From CBDCWA01 sp046048295 (GTDB lineage Bacteria > Pseudomonadota > Alphaproteobacteria > Rhizobiales > Hyphomicrobiaceae), in assembly GCA_046048295.1 (NCBI GenBank), contig JBJOGJ010000033.1:1-23545 (forward strand): a stretch of 23,545 nt of DNA, given 5' to 3'. The translations under genes were made by a program, and so were the position numbers. The notes beneath the pieces are model-generated. The model did not search any database, had not been told where the DNA came from, and worked only from the letters and a program-made list of their open reading frames with translations. The stretch's first letter is position 1, and every line of letters starts with the position of its first letter. Below are positions 8,381 to 15,528 of this stretch, piece by piece.

Positions 8381-8992
8381 TCAAAGTATGGCTTGCAGCC
8401 GTTTGGCCATGTCGGCCGGGCTCGTGCCATGTGTGAAGTGGGTGATGTAGCGCCCATCGGGCCCCATCAGGTACAGGATCGTTGAATGGTCGACGGTGTA
8501 GGAACCGGGCAGGTCCTTGTTCGGAACCTTCTTGTAGTAGGCCCGGTAGGCCTTGGCTGCCTTCTGGACCTGATCCGGAGTACCGGTCAGCCCGACGAGC
8601 CGCGGGCTGAAATTCCCGAGATACGTCTTGAGGGCCTCAGGCGTATCCCGCTCCGGATCGACACTGATGAAGACCGGCGTGATGCGCTCCTGCTTTGCGC
8701 CGAGCCGGTTCATGGTGTCCGTTATGACCTGCAGCGTTGCCGGGCAGATGTCCGGGCAATAGAGAAACCCGAAGAAGACCAGCGTGTGTTTGCCGAAAAA
8801 GTCCTTTTCCGACCGTGCTTTGCCGTCCTGGTCGACCAGCACGAAGGGGCCGCCGATCTTCGCCTCGCCGGTGCTCTGCGTCGCCCCGACCACCGCTGGT
8901 CGGTCGGATTGGCCGCCAACAAGCGTCATCAGCCCGATGATTGCGCCGAGGCCGACTCCGATAAGGCCGATGATCAAAGCCCGGAATGGCAA
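8381..8992 (-). CDS. SCO1/SenC/PrrC family copper chaperone for cytochrome oxidase
   Basis: 203 residues from a TTG start at 8992, chosen because AAGGAGA lies directly upstream and the product then begins with a short basic end and a single membrane anchor (about residues 4-26). The frame is open to 9091 but the extra 33 residues look non-coding. The periplasmic thioredoxin-like domain has the copper ligands CPDIC (C79, C83) and the distal histidine in VDHSTILYL (H169). SCO proteins deliver copper or reduce the CuA cysteines of cytochrome c oxidase. It is divergent from regB; the same association of senC/prrC with regB/regA is well known in Rhodobacter, where SenC/PrrC influences redox signalling. 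Confidence 0.9.
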   Translation of the reverse strand: MPFRALIIGLIGVGLGAIIGLMTLVGGQSDRPAVVGATQSTGEAKIGGPFVLVDQDGKARSEKDFFGKHTLVFFGFLYCPDICPATLQVITDTMNRLGAKQERITPVFISVDPERDTPEALKTYLGNFSPRLVGLTGTPDQVQKAAKAYRAYYKKVPNKDLPGSYTVDHSTILYLMGPDGRYITHFTHGTSPADMAKRLQAIL

Positions 8993-9140
8993 CTTGGTCT
9001 CCTTGCATTTGCTGCCGGCAGATGTTGTTTCCTGCCTCCCGCGGCATATGTGATAAGCTGTGCATCTCTGGAAGCCCACGCGGCAATGCAACTCATGCGG
9101 CGCTGCGCACCGAATGACCTCACACGCGAACTAAACTGAA

Positions 9141-10565
9141 GTGGACAATTACTCTAAGGAGGCCGACGGCTTTGTCGTCGAGGCCAATGATAGCCGGCTT
9201 CGCCTGCAGACGAGCGTGCGCCTGCGCTGGTTCGCCGTCGCTGGTCAGTTGCTGGCGGTAGTATTCGTTCATTTCGGCTTGGGCTTCGCCACGCCGCTCG
9301 GACAGTGCGTCGCGCTGATCGCCATGTCTGCATGGGTCAACGTGTTCTTGCGGCTACGATTTTCCCCCCGCCATCGTCTCTCGCCCCAATTCGCCACGGG
9401 GCTTCTCGCATACGACATACTTCAGCTTGCCGGCCTCCTTTACCTTACGGGCGGTGTCGAGAACCCCTTCGCCTTCCTGCTGGTTGCGCCCGTGACCGTA
9501 TCTGCTTCGTCGCTACCTTTGCGTAACACTGTTTTTCTCGGCGCGGTGGCACTCGCGACGACCGGCCTGCTCGTCTTTTTCCACATGCCGTTGCCCTGGT
9601 ACGAGGCCGAGTCGCTCGAGATCCCGGTCCTCTACAAGTTCGGTCTGCTCACGGCAGTGACTGCCACTCTGGTTTTCCTGGCGCTTTACGCCTGGCGGCT
9701 GGCCAAGGAGGCGCGCCAGATGTCGGCCGCGCTTGCCGCGACGGAGCTGGTCCTGGCCCGCGAACAGAGGCTGCATGCATTGGACGGCCTTGCCGCCGCC
9801 GCTGCCCACGAGTTGGGTACGCCGCTTGCCACGATCGCGCTGGTTGCCAAGGAGCTCGAGCGAGAGGTGGCGAAGGACCACCCGTACTACGACGACATCG
9901 CCCTGTTGCAGAGTCAGGCAGTCCGTTGTCGCGAGATACTGCAGAAGCTGACGCGCCGGCCGAGCGAGCAGGATCCGCTCCACGCCGTGATTTCTGTCAC
10001 CCACCTGATTGAGGAGGCGGTCGAGCCGTATCGGCTGTCTCGCGCCCGCCCCTACGTCGTGGCGGGGCCAGGCGCGCAGGTCGGTGCCGACCCGGCCGCG
10101 AGAAAGGAGCCGGTCGGGCAGCGTCGGCCAGGCGTGATCTACGGGCTTGGTAACCTTATCGAGAATGCCGTTGACTTCGCGGCTGCCCGGGTCGAGATCA
10201 AGGCCGAGTGGAGCGAACGCGAAGTCGCGATTGTCGTGTCTGACGACGGTCCTGGTTTCGCTCCCGGTCTGATCGACGTGATCGGTGATCCCTATGTCAC
10301 CACAAGACCATCGGGCAACGCTGACCCGCATCGCCAGAAGCCGACCGGCCTGGGTCTGGGCTTTTTCATTGCGAAGACCTTGCTTGAGCGCTCGGGCGCC
10401 ACAATTGAACTCGCCAATCGGCCGCTGCCGCAGACGGGTGCCGTGGTAACGATCACTTGGCCGAGGGCGGCATTCGAAGCGCGGGATGTGATATGGCCTC
10501 CGCCTGCCGACAAGGCATCTACCTCCGACAGCGATGCTTTCGGGGCGCCTGCTTCTGGACTTTGA
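9141..10565 (+). CDS. regB: RegB/PrrB/ActS redox-sensing histidine kinase
   Basis: 474 residues from a GTG start with only a weak ribosome site; no better start precedes the conserved RLRLQTSVRLRWFAVAGQ stretch. The N-terminal half has about six membrane helices and contains the quinone-binding heptapeptide GGVENPF (104-110). The H-box is AAHELGTPLA (H223). The redox-active cysteine is in VRCREIL (C263). These correspond to H225 and C265 of Rhodobacter capsulatus RegB with the same spacing. The ATPase part shows GLGNLIENAVDFA (N-box), SDDGPGFA and GLGLGFFIAK. The kinase senses the quinone pool and oxidation state and phosphorylates RegA, which lies 49 bases downstream in the same direction. 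In rhizobia the pair is called actS/actR. A short low-complexity tail follows the ATPase domain. Confidence 0.95.
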   Translation: MDNYSKEADGFVVEANDSRLRLQTSVRLRWFAVAGQLLAVVFVHFGLGFATPLGQCVALIAMSAWVNVFLRLRFSPRHRLSPQFATGLLAYDILQLAGLLYLTGGVENPFAFLLVAPVTVSASSLPLRNTVFLGAVALATTGLLVFFHMPLPWYEAESLEIPVLYKFGLLTAVTATLVFLALYAWRLAKEARQMSAALAATELVLAREQRLHALDGLAAAAAHELGTPLATIALVAKELEREVAKDHPYYDDIALLQSQAVRCREILQKLTRRPSEQDPLHAVISVTHLIEEAVEPYRLSRARPYVVAGPGAQVGADPAARKEPVGQRRPGVIYGLGNLIENAVDFAAARVEIKAEWSEREVAIVVSDDGPGFAPGLIDVIGDPYVTTRPSGNADPHRQKPTGLGLGFFIAKTLLERSGATIELANRPLPQTGAVVTITWPRAAFEARDVIWPPPADKASTSDSDAFGAPASGL

Positions 10566-10614
10566 ATTACCGGGCAGTGGCGCTATATTTCAGGAAAATG
10601 GAGAACAACTCGAA

Positions 10615-11181
10615 ATGACCTCAGAAGATCTTGCCTTTGACCGGGACGAACTCCCGGAAGATGCATCACTCATCATAGTGGATGACGATAAGGCGTTTCT
10701 TCAGCGTCTGGGCCGTGCCATGGAAGGCCGCGGCTTCGAGGTTCGGACCGGCAACTCGATCAACGAAGGCTTGGCCCTGATCCGCGAGAAGGCGCCGGCA
10801 TTCGCGGTTGTCGATCTGCGTCTTGAAGACGGCAATGGGCTGGACGTGATCGCCGAGCTGGCCCGCATTCGCCCCAACGCGCGGGCCATCGTGCTGACGG
10901 GGTACGGCAACTTCGCCACGGCGGTGACTGCGGTCAAGCTCGGAGCGGTGGACTATCTCGCCAAGCCAGCAGACGCTGATGACGTGACCGACGCACTTCT
11001 CGCTCCGCCTAATGCGAAAGCGCCGCCGCCCGAGAACCCCATGTCCGCCGACCGCGTTCGTTGGGAGCATATCCAGCGCGTGTATGAACTGTGCAACCGC
11101 AACGTCTCGGAAACGGCTCGCCGGCTCAACATGCACCGCCGCACCCTTCAGCGCATTCTGGCCAAGCGCGCGCCGCGCTGA
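10615..11181 (+). CDS. regA: RegA/PrrA/ActR redox response regulator
   Basis: 188 residues from the ATG at 10615, with GGAGAA upstream; the frame is open to 10534 inside regB, but family members start at about MTSEDLAFD. The receiver domain has the acidic pair in IIVDDDKAF, the phosphorylation site in FAVVDLRLEDG (D67), the threonine in VLTGYGNFATA and the lysine in YLAKPAD. A proline-rich linker leads to a Fis-type helix-turn-helix at the C-terminus, NVSETARRLNMHRRTLQRIL, which is nearly invariant in RegA proteins. Phosphorylated RegA regulates respiration, carbon and nitrogen fixation and related redox genes in alphaproteobacteria. It converges on the MmcB-type gene with 17 bases between. 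Confidence 0.95.
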   Translation: MTSEDLAFDRDELPEDASLIIVDDDKAFLQRLGRAMEGRGFEVRTGNSINEGLALIREKAPAFAVVDLRLEDGNGLDVIAELARIRPNARAIVLTGYGNFATAVTAVKLGAVDYLAKPADADDVTDALLAPPNAKAPPPENPMSADRVRWEHIQRVYELCNRNVSETARRLNMHRRTLQRILAKRAPR

Positions 11182-11198
11182 GAACCCTTCGAGGCGGA

Positions 11199-11693
11199 TC
11201 AGAGTTTCCAGTCGGCGCCGAACTCCATGCCTGGATCTGAGGCCGCCATCAGCCTGAATGCGGCAGCCCGCGCGAAGTCCAGGAGCACCGCCTTTCTGCG
11301 GCCTGCGGCGAGCCGCGCCTCGGTACTGTCGCGCAGGAAATCGGCGGCATACCGGTCGGCGACGATGACGCCGACATTATCCGGCAGGAGCTCCAACGGG
11401 AAATCCTGATCGACGGCGAAATACAATTGGTCGCAAAAGTCCTGGTATTCCCGCCACTTGTGGTCGGATCGGAAGTCGGCGACGCTCGACTTGATCTCGA
11501 TGATCCAGATGTCGCCCTTGGCCGAGACGCACGCAATGTCGCACCGCCGGCCCGACGCGAGCGTTAGCTCTGGCAGGGCCGCCATGTGGTGGGCGCGCAT
11601 CAGCCGCAGCACGCCGCGCGCTATGGCGAGCGCCTGCGGCGACTGGCGTCCGTCACGCGCTACCTCACGCAGCTGTTCATTGTATTGTGCCAT
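11199..11693 (-). CDS. mmcB: MmcB-family DNA repair protein (PD-(D/E)xK nuclease fold)
   Basis: 164 residues from the ATG at 11693; the frame continues upstream for 58 codons without resemblance to the family. The core reads SGRRCDIACV, GDIWIIEIKSS (E66-x-K68), DFRSDHKWREY and FCDQLYFAVD, which matches the alphaproteobacterial MmcB/DUF family (restriction-endonuclease-like fold). MmcB was described in Caulobacter as a LexA-regulated gene linked to mitomycin C resistance. The late segment AAGRRKAVLLDFARAAAFRL is also typical. I looked for the alphaproteobacterial LexA box (GTTC-N7-GTTC) upstream and did not see one, so damage regulation is not supported here. A candidate -10 TATACT lies at 11717-11722. 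Confidence 0.82.
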   Translation of the reverse strand: MAQYNEQLREVARDGRQSPQALAIARGVLRLMRAHHMAALPELTLASGRRCDIACVSAKGDIWIIEIKSSVADFRSDHKWREYQDFCDQLYFAVDQDFPLELLPDNVGVIVADRYAADFLRDSTEARLAAGRRKAVLLDFARAAAFRLMAASDPGMEFGADWKL

Positions 11694-11716
11694 TTGATCG
11701 CCATGTCTTCTGTCGA

Positions 11717-11722
11717 AGTATA
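11717..11722 (-). promoter_or_regulatory. candidate -10 element (TATACT) for mmcB
   Basis: TATACT on the minus strand, 24 bases before the mmcB ATG. The position 17 bases further up has no recognisable -35 hexamer. The rest of the 236-base divergent region (11694-11929) holds a second candidate -10, TATAAG at 11897-11902, 28 bases before the Lon-like gene. Both are weak calls by eye. Confidence 0.25.
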
Positions 11723-11929
11723 ATGAAGGATACGACTCGGAACGTCGACAGCGCGGTTGCACGTTCGCTCGCTTCGAGTATGAGACGACGCTGTTTGGCG
11801 CGCGCCGACGGTCTTGCTGCCGGTTTGGGGGCACCAACTGGCACCGACTGCGTTGCTGGAATTCCATCCGGCTGTTCGGCCGGGGTAGCCTGGCACTATA
11901 AGTAGCTGAGGAAGTGACGGGGGAGTGGA

Positions 11930-14431
11930 ATGTTCTTCAGGCGATCGCAAAATGACAGTCCGAAGGCTGAAGACGGCAGGGAGAAGCCGAAGCCTCAGTC
12001 GGAGTACAAGCCTTTGCCGGCCGCAGACCTCCGACGCACGGTCAGCACCTCGGCTCTTGGTTTCAAGACCACCGACGACCTCGAGCCGATCTCAGGGTTG
12101 ATTGGCCAGGAGCGCGCCCTGAAGGCCATCGAATTCGGCGCCGACATGCGCAGCCACGACTTCAATCTGTTTGTCCTTGGCCCGCCCGCTGCAGGCAAGA
12201 GCACGGCCGTACGCGCCTATCTTGAGAAGAAGGCCGCCGCGGCGCCGATCCCGGACGACTGGGTCTACGTCAACAACTTCGACGACCAGAACAGCCCCAA
12301 CGCGATCCGGCTTCCGGCCGGCCGTGCAAGACAGCTTGCAAAGGCCATGATTGCGACCATCGACGAGCTGCGAAATTCCGTGCCCGCAATATTCGAGGGC
12401 GACGACTATCAGACGCGCCGCCGCGCAATAGAGGACGAGTTCCGCTCCGGTCAGGAAGAAGCCTTCGAGGAGTTGAACAAGAAGGCGCTCGCCCAGAACA
12501 TTGCGATTCTGCGCACCCCGACCGGTTTCGCGATGGCGCCGATGCACGAGGGCAAGGTGGTGAAGCCCGAGGTCTTCAACCAGCTGCCTGAAGACATGCA
12601 GAAGTCGGTGGTTGCCAAGATCGAGGCCCTTCAGGCGGAGCTGGAGAAGATTGTCGAGCGGCTGCCGAAGAGCGACAAGGAGCGCCGCACGCGCATTGCC
12701 GCTCTGAACGAGGAGGTCGCGAAGTATGTCGTCCAGGAAGCCTTGGATGACATCAAGGCGGCGTATGGCGATATCGCCGAGGTTGCGAGCTATCTCGACG
12801 CTGCCGGCACCGACCTCGTGCGCAACATCGCCCTTTTCCTGGCGAGCGGCGAGGAGGAGCAGCAACTCGTCAAGCAGCCTGCGGATACCTCGCGCGATCC
12901 GCGGTTTCGCAGGTACATGGTCAATGTCATCGTTGGTGATGGACCGGAGAGCAATGGCGCCCCGCTCATCGAGGAGCTCAATCCGACCTACGGCAATTTG
13001 ATCGGCCGCGTCGAGCATATCGCGCAGATGGGGGCGCTGCTGACCGATTTCCTATTGATCAAGGCGGGGGCGTTGCACCGTGCCAACGGTGGCTACCTGC
13101 TGATCGATGCCCGCAAGCTCCTGCTTTCCCCGTTTGCCTACGAGGCACTGAAGCGGACTTTGAAGGCCCGCTGCATCAAGATCGAGCAGCCGTCCGAGAT
13201 GTCCGGGCTCGTCTCGACGCAGACGCTTGATCCCGAGCCCATACCGCTCGACGTGAAGGTCGTACTGTTCGGTGACCGCCAGCTCTACTACACGCTGAGC
13301 CAGTTCGACCCCGATTTCGATGGCTTGTTCAAGGTCCAGGCGGACTTCGACGATACCATCGACTGGTCGGATGAGAACAATCAGGCCTATTCCCGGGTCG
13401 TGGCGTCGATTGCCCGCCGCTATGAGCTGAAGCCGCTTGATGCGGATGCCGTTGCACGCATCATCGAGGAAGGCGCGCGCATGGCCGACGATCGCGAGAA
13501 GCTTTCGATTCAGATCGGCCGCATCAGTGACCTTGTGCGCGAGGCGGACTACTGGTCGGGCAAGTCCGGCCGGCAGAAGACGACGCGCGCCGATGTGGTT
13601 CGCGCCGTCGAGGAGCACGTCCAGCGTGCCGACCGGCTCCGCGATCGCTCGCTTGAGAGCATCACGCGCGAGATTGTGCACATCGACACGAAGGGCGAGA
13701 GGGTTGGCCAGATCAATGGCCTCTCCGTCCTGCAGCTTGGCGGCTTCGCTTTCGGCAAGCCGAGCCGGATCACCGCTCGCGTCCGCATGGGACAGGGGCG
13801 CGTCACCGACATCGAGCGCGAAGTGAAACTCGGGGGCCCGCTGCACTCGAAGGGCGTGATGATCCTATGGGGCTTCCTTGCCGGCAGGTTCGCACAGGAC
13901 ATTCCGCTTGCGATGGCGGCGACGCTCGTCTTCGAGCAGTCCTACGGCGGCGTCGATGGCGACAGTGCCTCGTCCACCGAGCTCTACGCACTGCTTTCCG
14001 CTCTTTCCGGAGCGCCAATCCGGCAGTCGCTTGCGGTAACCGGCTCGGTCAACCAGTGGGGCGACGTCCAGGCCATCGGCGGCGCCAACGAGAAGATCGA
14101 GGGCTTCTTCGACATCTGCCGGGAACGCGGCCTCACCGGCGACCAGGGCGTGCTCATACCGAAGTCGAACGCCCAGCATCTGATGCTGCGTGAGGAAGTG
14201 GTGGAAGCCGTCAAGGCTGGCAAGTTCAACGTGTATACGGTGTCCCACGTCGATGAAGGCATCGAGATATTGACCGGGCTCAAGGCAGGCGCACGACAGG
14301 AGGACAATACTTTCGAGCCAGGGACGATCAACCACCGGGTCGAAACGAAGCTGCGCGAATTCGCAGAGCACGCCAGGAAATTCGGGCGGGGACCTTCGAA
14401 CGACAGGGATAATGGAAACGCACAGGAATGA
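11930..14431 (+). CDS. Lon-family ATP-dependent protease (AAA_32 type, LonB/YcbZ-like)
   Basis: 833 residues. The N-terminus is polar and charged, so the protein is soluble. The AAA+ part opens with LIGQERALKAIEFGADM and the P-loop GPPAAGKS (84-91). A long helical, charged insert (about 150-300) follows, and the Walker B motif is in GGYLLIDARKLLLSP (about 387-401). The C-terminal Lon protease domain shows DGDSASSTEL with catalytic S679 and GGANEKIEGFF with K722; the numbering happens to be the same as in E. coli Lon. Its lack of the classical Lon N-terminal domain separates it from housekeeping Lon. Such proteases degrade damaged or specific regulatory proteins; the targets here are unknown. 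GGGGGAG upstream is a strong ribosome site. Its stop overlaps the start of the next gene as ATGA, so the two are probably co-translated. Confidence 0.9.
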   Translation: MFFRRSQNDSPKAEDGREKPKPQSEYKPLPAADLRRTVSTSALGFKTTDDLEPISGLIGQERALKAIEFGADMRSHDFNLFVLGPPAAGKSTAVRAYLEKKAAAAPIPDDWVYVNNFDDQNSPNAIRLPAGRARQLAKAMIATIDELRNSVPAIFEGDDYQTRRRAIEDEFRSGQEEAFEELNKKALAQNIAILRTPTGFAMAPMHEGKVVKPEVFNQLPEDMQKSVVAKIEALQAELEKIVERLPKSDKERRTRIAALNEEVAKYVVQEALDDIKAAYGDIAEVASYLDAAGTDLVRNIALFLASGEEEQQLVKQPADTSRDPRFRRYMVNVIVGDGPESNGAPLIEELNPTYGNLIGRVEHIAQMGALLTDFLLIKAGALHRANGGYLLIDARKLLLSPFAYEALKRTLKARCIKIEQPSEMSGLVSTQTLDPEPIPLDVKVVLFGDRQLYYTLSQFDPDFDGLFKVQADFDDTIDWSDENNQAYSRVVASIARRYELKPLDADAVARIIEEGARMADDREKLSIQIGRISDLVREADYWSGKSGRQKTTRADVVRAVEEHVQRADRLRDRSLESITREIVHIDTKGERVGQINGLSVLQLGGFAFGKPSRITARVRMGQGRVTDIEREVKLGGPLHSKGVMILWGFLAGRFAQDIPLAMAATLVFEQSYGGVDGDSASSTELYALLSALSGAPIRQSLAVTGSVNQWGDVQAIGGANEKIEGFFDICRERGLTGDQGVLIPKSNAQHLMLREEVVEAVKAGKFNVYTVSHVDEGIEILTGLKAGARQEDNTFEPGTINHRVETKLREFAEHARKFGRGPSNDRDNGNAQE

Positions 14432-15285
14432 TTGCCCACGTTGCCGAGCGAGGCGAAGAGAAAGGTCGCGTAGTACTGCAGGTCTGCACGAGCAGGCCAA
14501 GCGAGATCGCGTTCGAGGCCGCGATCCGCATCGCCCAGGCATATCGTTCCGAGGTCGAAAGCCTGTTCGTCGAGGATCAGGATCTCTTTGAGCTCGCAAG
14601 TTTTCCATTTGCCCGCGAGATCAGCCTGGGTGGCAAGGCGCGTCCGATTTCGTTCGACAGCATGGAGCGCGAGCTGCGCAACGCCTTCGCCTCCCTGCAT
14701 CGCAAGTTGGAGGTTCTCGCGGAGGCGGCGGGTGTTCCGGTGACGCGGCGCGTCGTTCGCGACAATCCGCTGCGTGCTTTGCAGGCGGCCTGTTCCGAAT
14801 GTGGACCGTGGAACGTCATAGCGCTCGCCGATCCCTTCACGTCGCACTCCTGCGCCTCCCTCCAGCAGCTCTTCGACAGCATCGTCGGCGCGACCGGGAT
14901 GGTGATCGTCGGTCCCGGGACGAAGCGCTTGCACGGCCGCATCGTCGTCTTGACCGACGAAACCGACCACCTGCTCAATATGCTGCGCGTCGCGGAACGG
15001 CTCGCATCGCTCGATGAAACGGAGATCAGCATCTGCCTCATCTCCGATGGCGAGGACGAGCTTGCCGAGTTGGAAGCGAACGCAAGGCTTCTTCTGGCCG
15101 GCCGTGACAAGTTCACGATGGCCGCCAGCGCCGTCGTACGCGATCCCGCGTCTGCCTCGGAAGTCCTGCGGCGCAATCGCCCGGGGTTCGTGATTGCCCG
15201 TTATGGCGGCCTTCTCGTGCCGGCCGAGGGAAGCCTTCGCGCACTTTCCCTCGCCCTCGAATGTCCGCTCTTGCTCGTCCGTTGA
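14428..15285 (+). CDS. UspA-like (universal stress protein type) protein, function unknown
   Basis: 285 residues; the ATG shares the ATGA overlap with the Lon-like protease gene upstream. The sequence reads like two alpha/beta Usp-type halves: the first begins RVVLQVCTSRPSEIAFEAAI and runs to VIALADP, and the second begins GRIVVLTDETDHLLNMLRVA and ends in ALECPLLLVR, the usual last strand of a Usp domain. The GxxG-9x-G(S/T) nucleotide-binding motif of ATP-binding Usp proteins is not clear, so ATP binding is doubtful. There is no signal peptide or membrane helix. Coupling to the protease suggests a role as adaptor, substrate or stress sensor for it, which is inference. It converges on the small membrane-protein gene with 4 bases between the two stops. 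Confidence 0.75.
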   Translation: MIAHVAERGEEKGRVVLQVCTSRPSEIAFEAAIRIAQAYRSEVESLFVEDQDLFELASFPFAREISLGGKARPISFDSMERELRNAFASLHRKLEVLAEAAGVPVTRRVVRDNPLRALQAACSECGPWNVIALADPFTSHSCASLQQLFDSIVGATGMVIVGPGTKRLHGRIVVLTDETDHLLNMLRVAERLASLDETEISICLISDGEDELAELEANARLLLAGRDKFTMAASAVVRDPASASEVLRRNRPGFVIARYGGLLVPAEGSLRALSLALECPLLLVR

Positions 15286-15289
15286 CCGG

Positions 15290-15493
15290 CTATTGCTTGC
15301 CTGTGCCCTTCGGCTGGGAAAGCTTCTCGGCATATCCGGGCTCATGCGCGAGCCTGTGGTAGTGGATGCCGTACGACAAGAGAAGAAGCACTACGGCGGC
15401 TGCATACAGTCTGATGCGATAGGCCTTGTTGAAGAAGCCGGTGGTGATCAGGAAGATCGTTGCAATGACGAAAGTCGTCTGCAGGTTTTCCAT
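15290..15493 (-). CDS. small membrane protein of unknown function
   Basis: 67 residues with two predicted membrane helices, about 6-21 (TFVIATIFLITTGFF) and 28-44 (IRLYAAAVVLLLLSYGI), joined by a short basic turn (NKAYR), and a polar lysine-rich tail. GGAG lies about 10 bases before the ATG. It starts 35 bases after the gyrB stop on the same strand and may be read through from gyrB. I do not recognise a family. The start site, the spacing and the clear two-helix pattern argue that it is a real gene and not a chance frame. Confidence 0.6.
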   Translation of the reverse strand: MENLQTTFVIATIFLITTGFFNKAYRIRLYAAAVVLLLLSYGIHYHRLAHEPGYAEKLSQPKGTGKQ

Positions 15494-15528
15494 CCGGGGT
15501 CACTCCGTCGACGTGCCGTCTGCAAGCG

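Noticed and set aside
11890..11907. TGGCAC element resembling a sigma-54 -24 box in front of the Lon-like gene
   Set aside because: The -12 half is GTAGC where TTGC is expected, so the match is incomplete.
11694..11929. Possible LexA box (GTTC-N7-GTTC) in front of mmcB
   Set aside because: I checked both orientations; single GTTC and GAAC words occur but never at the required spacing.
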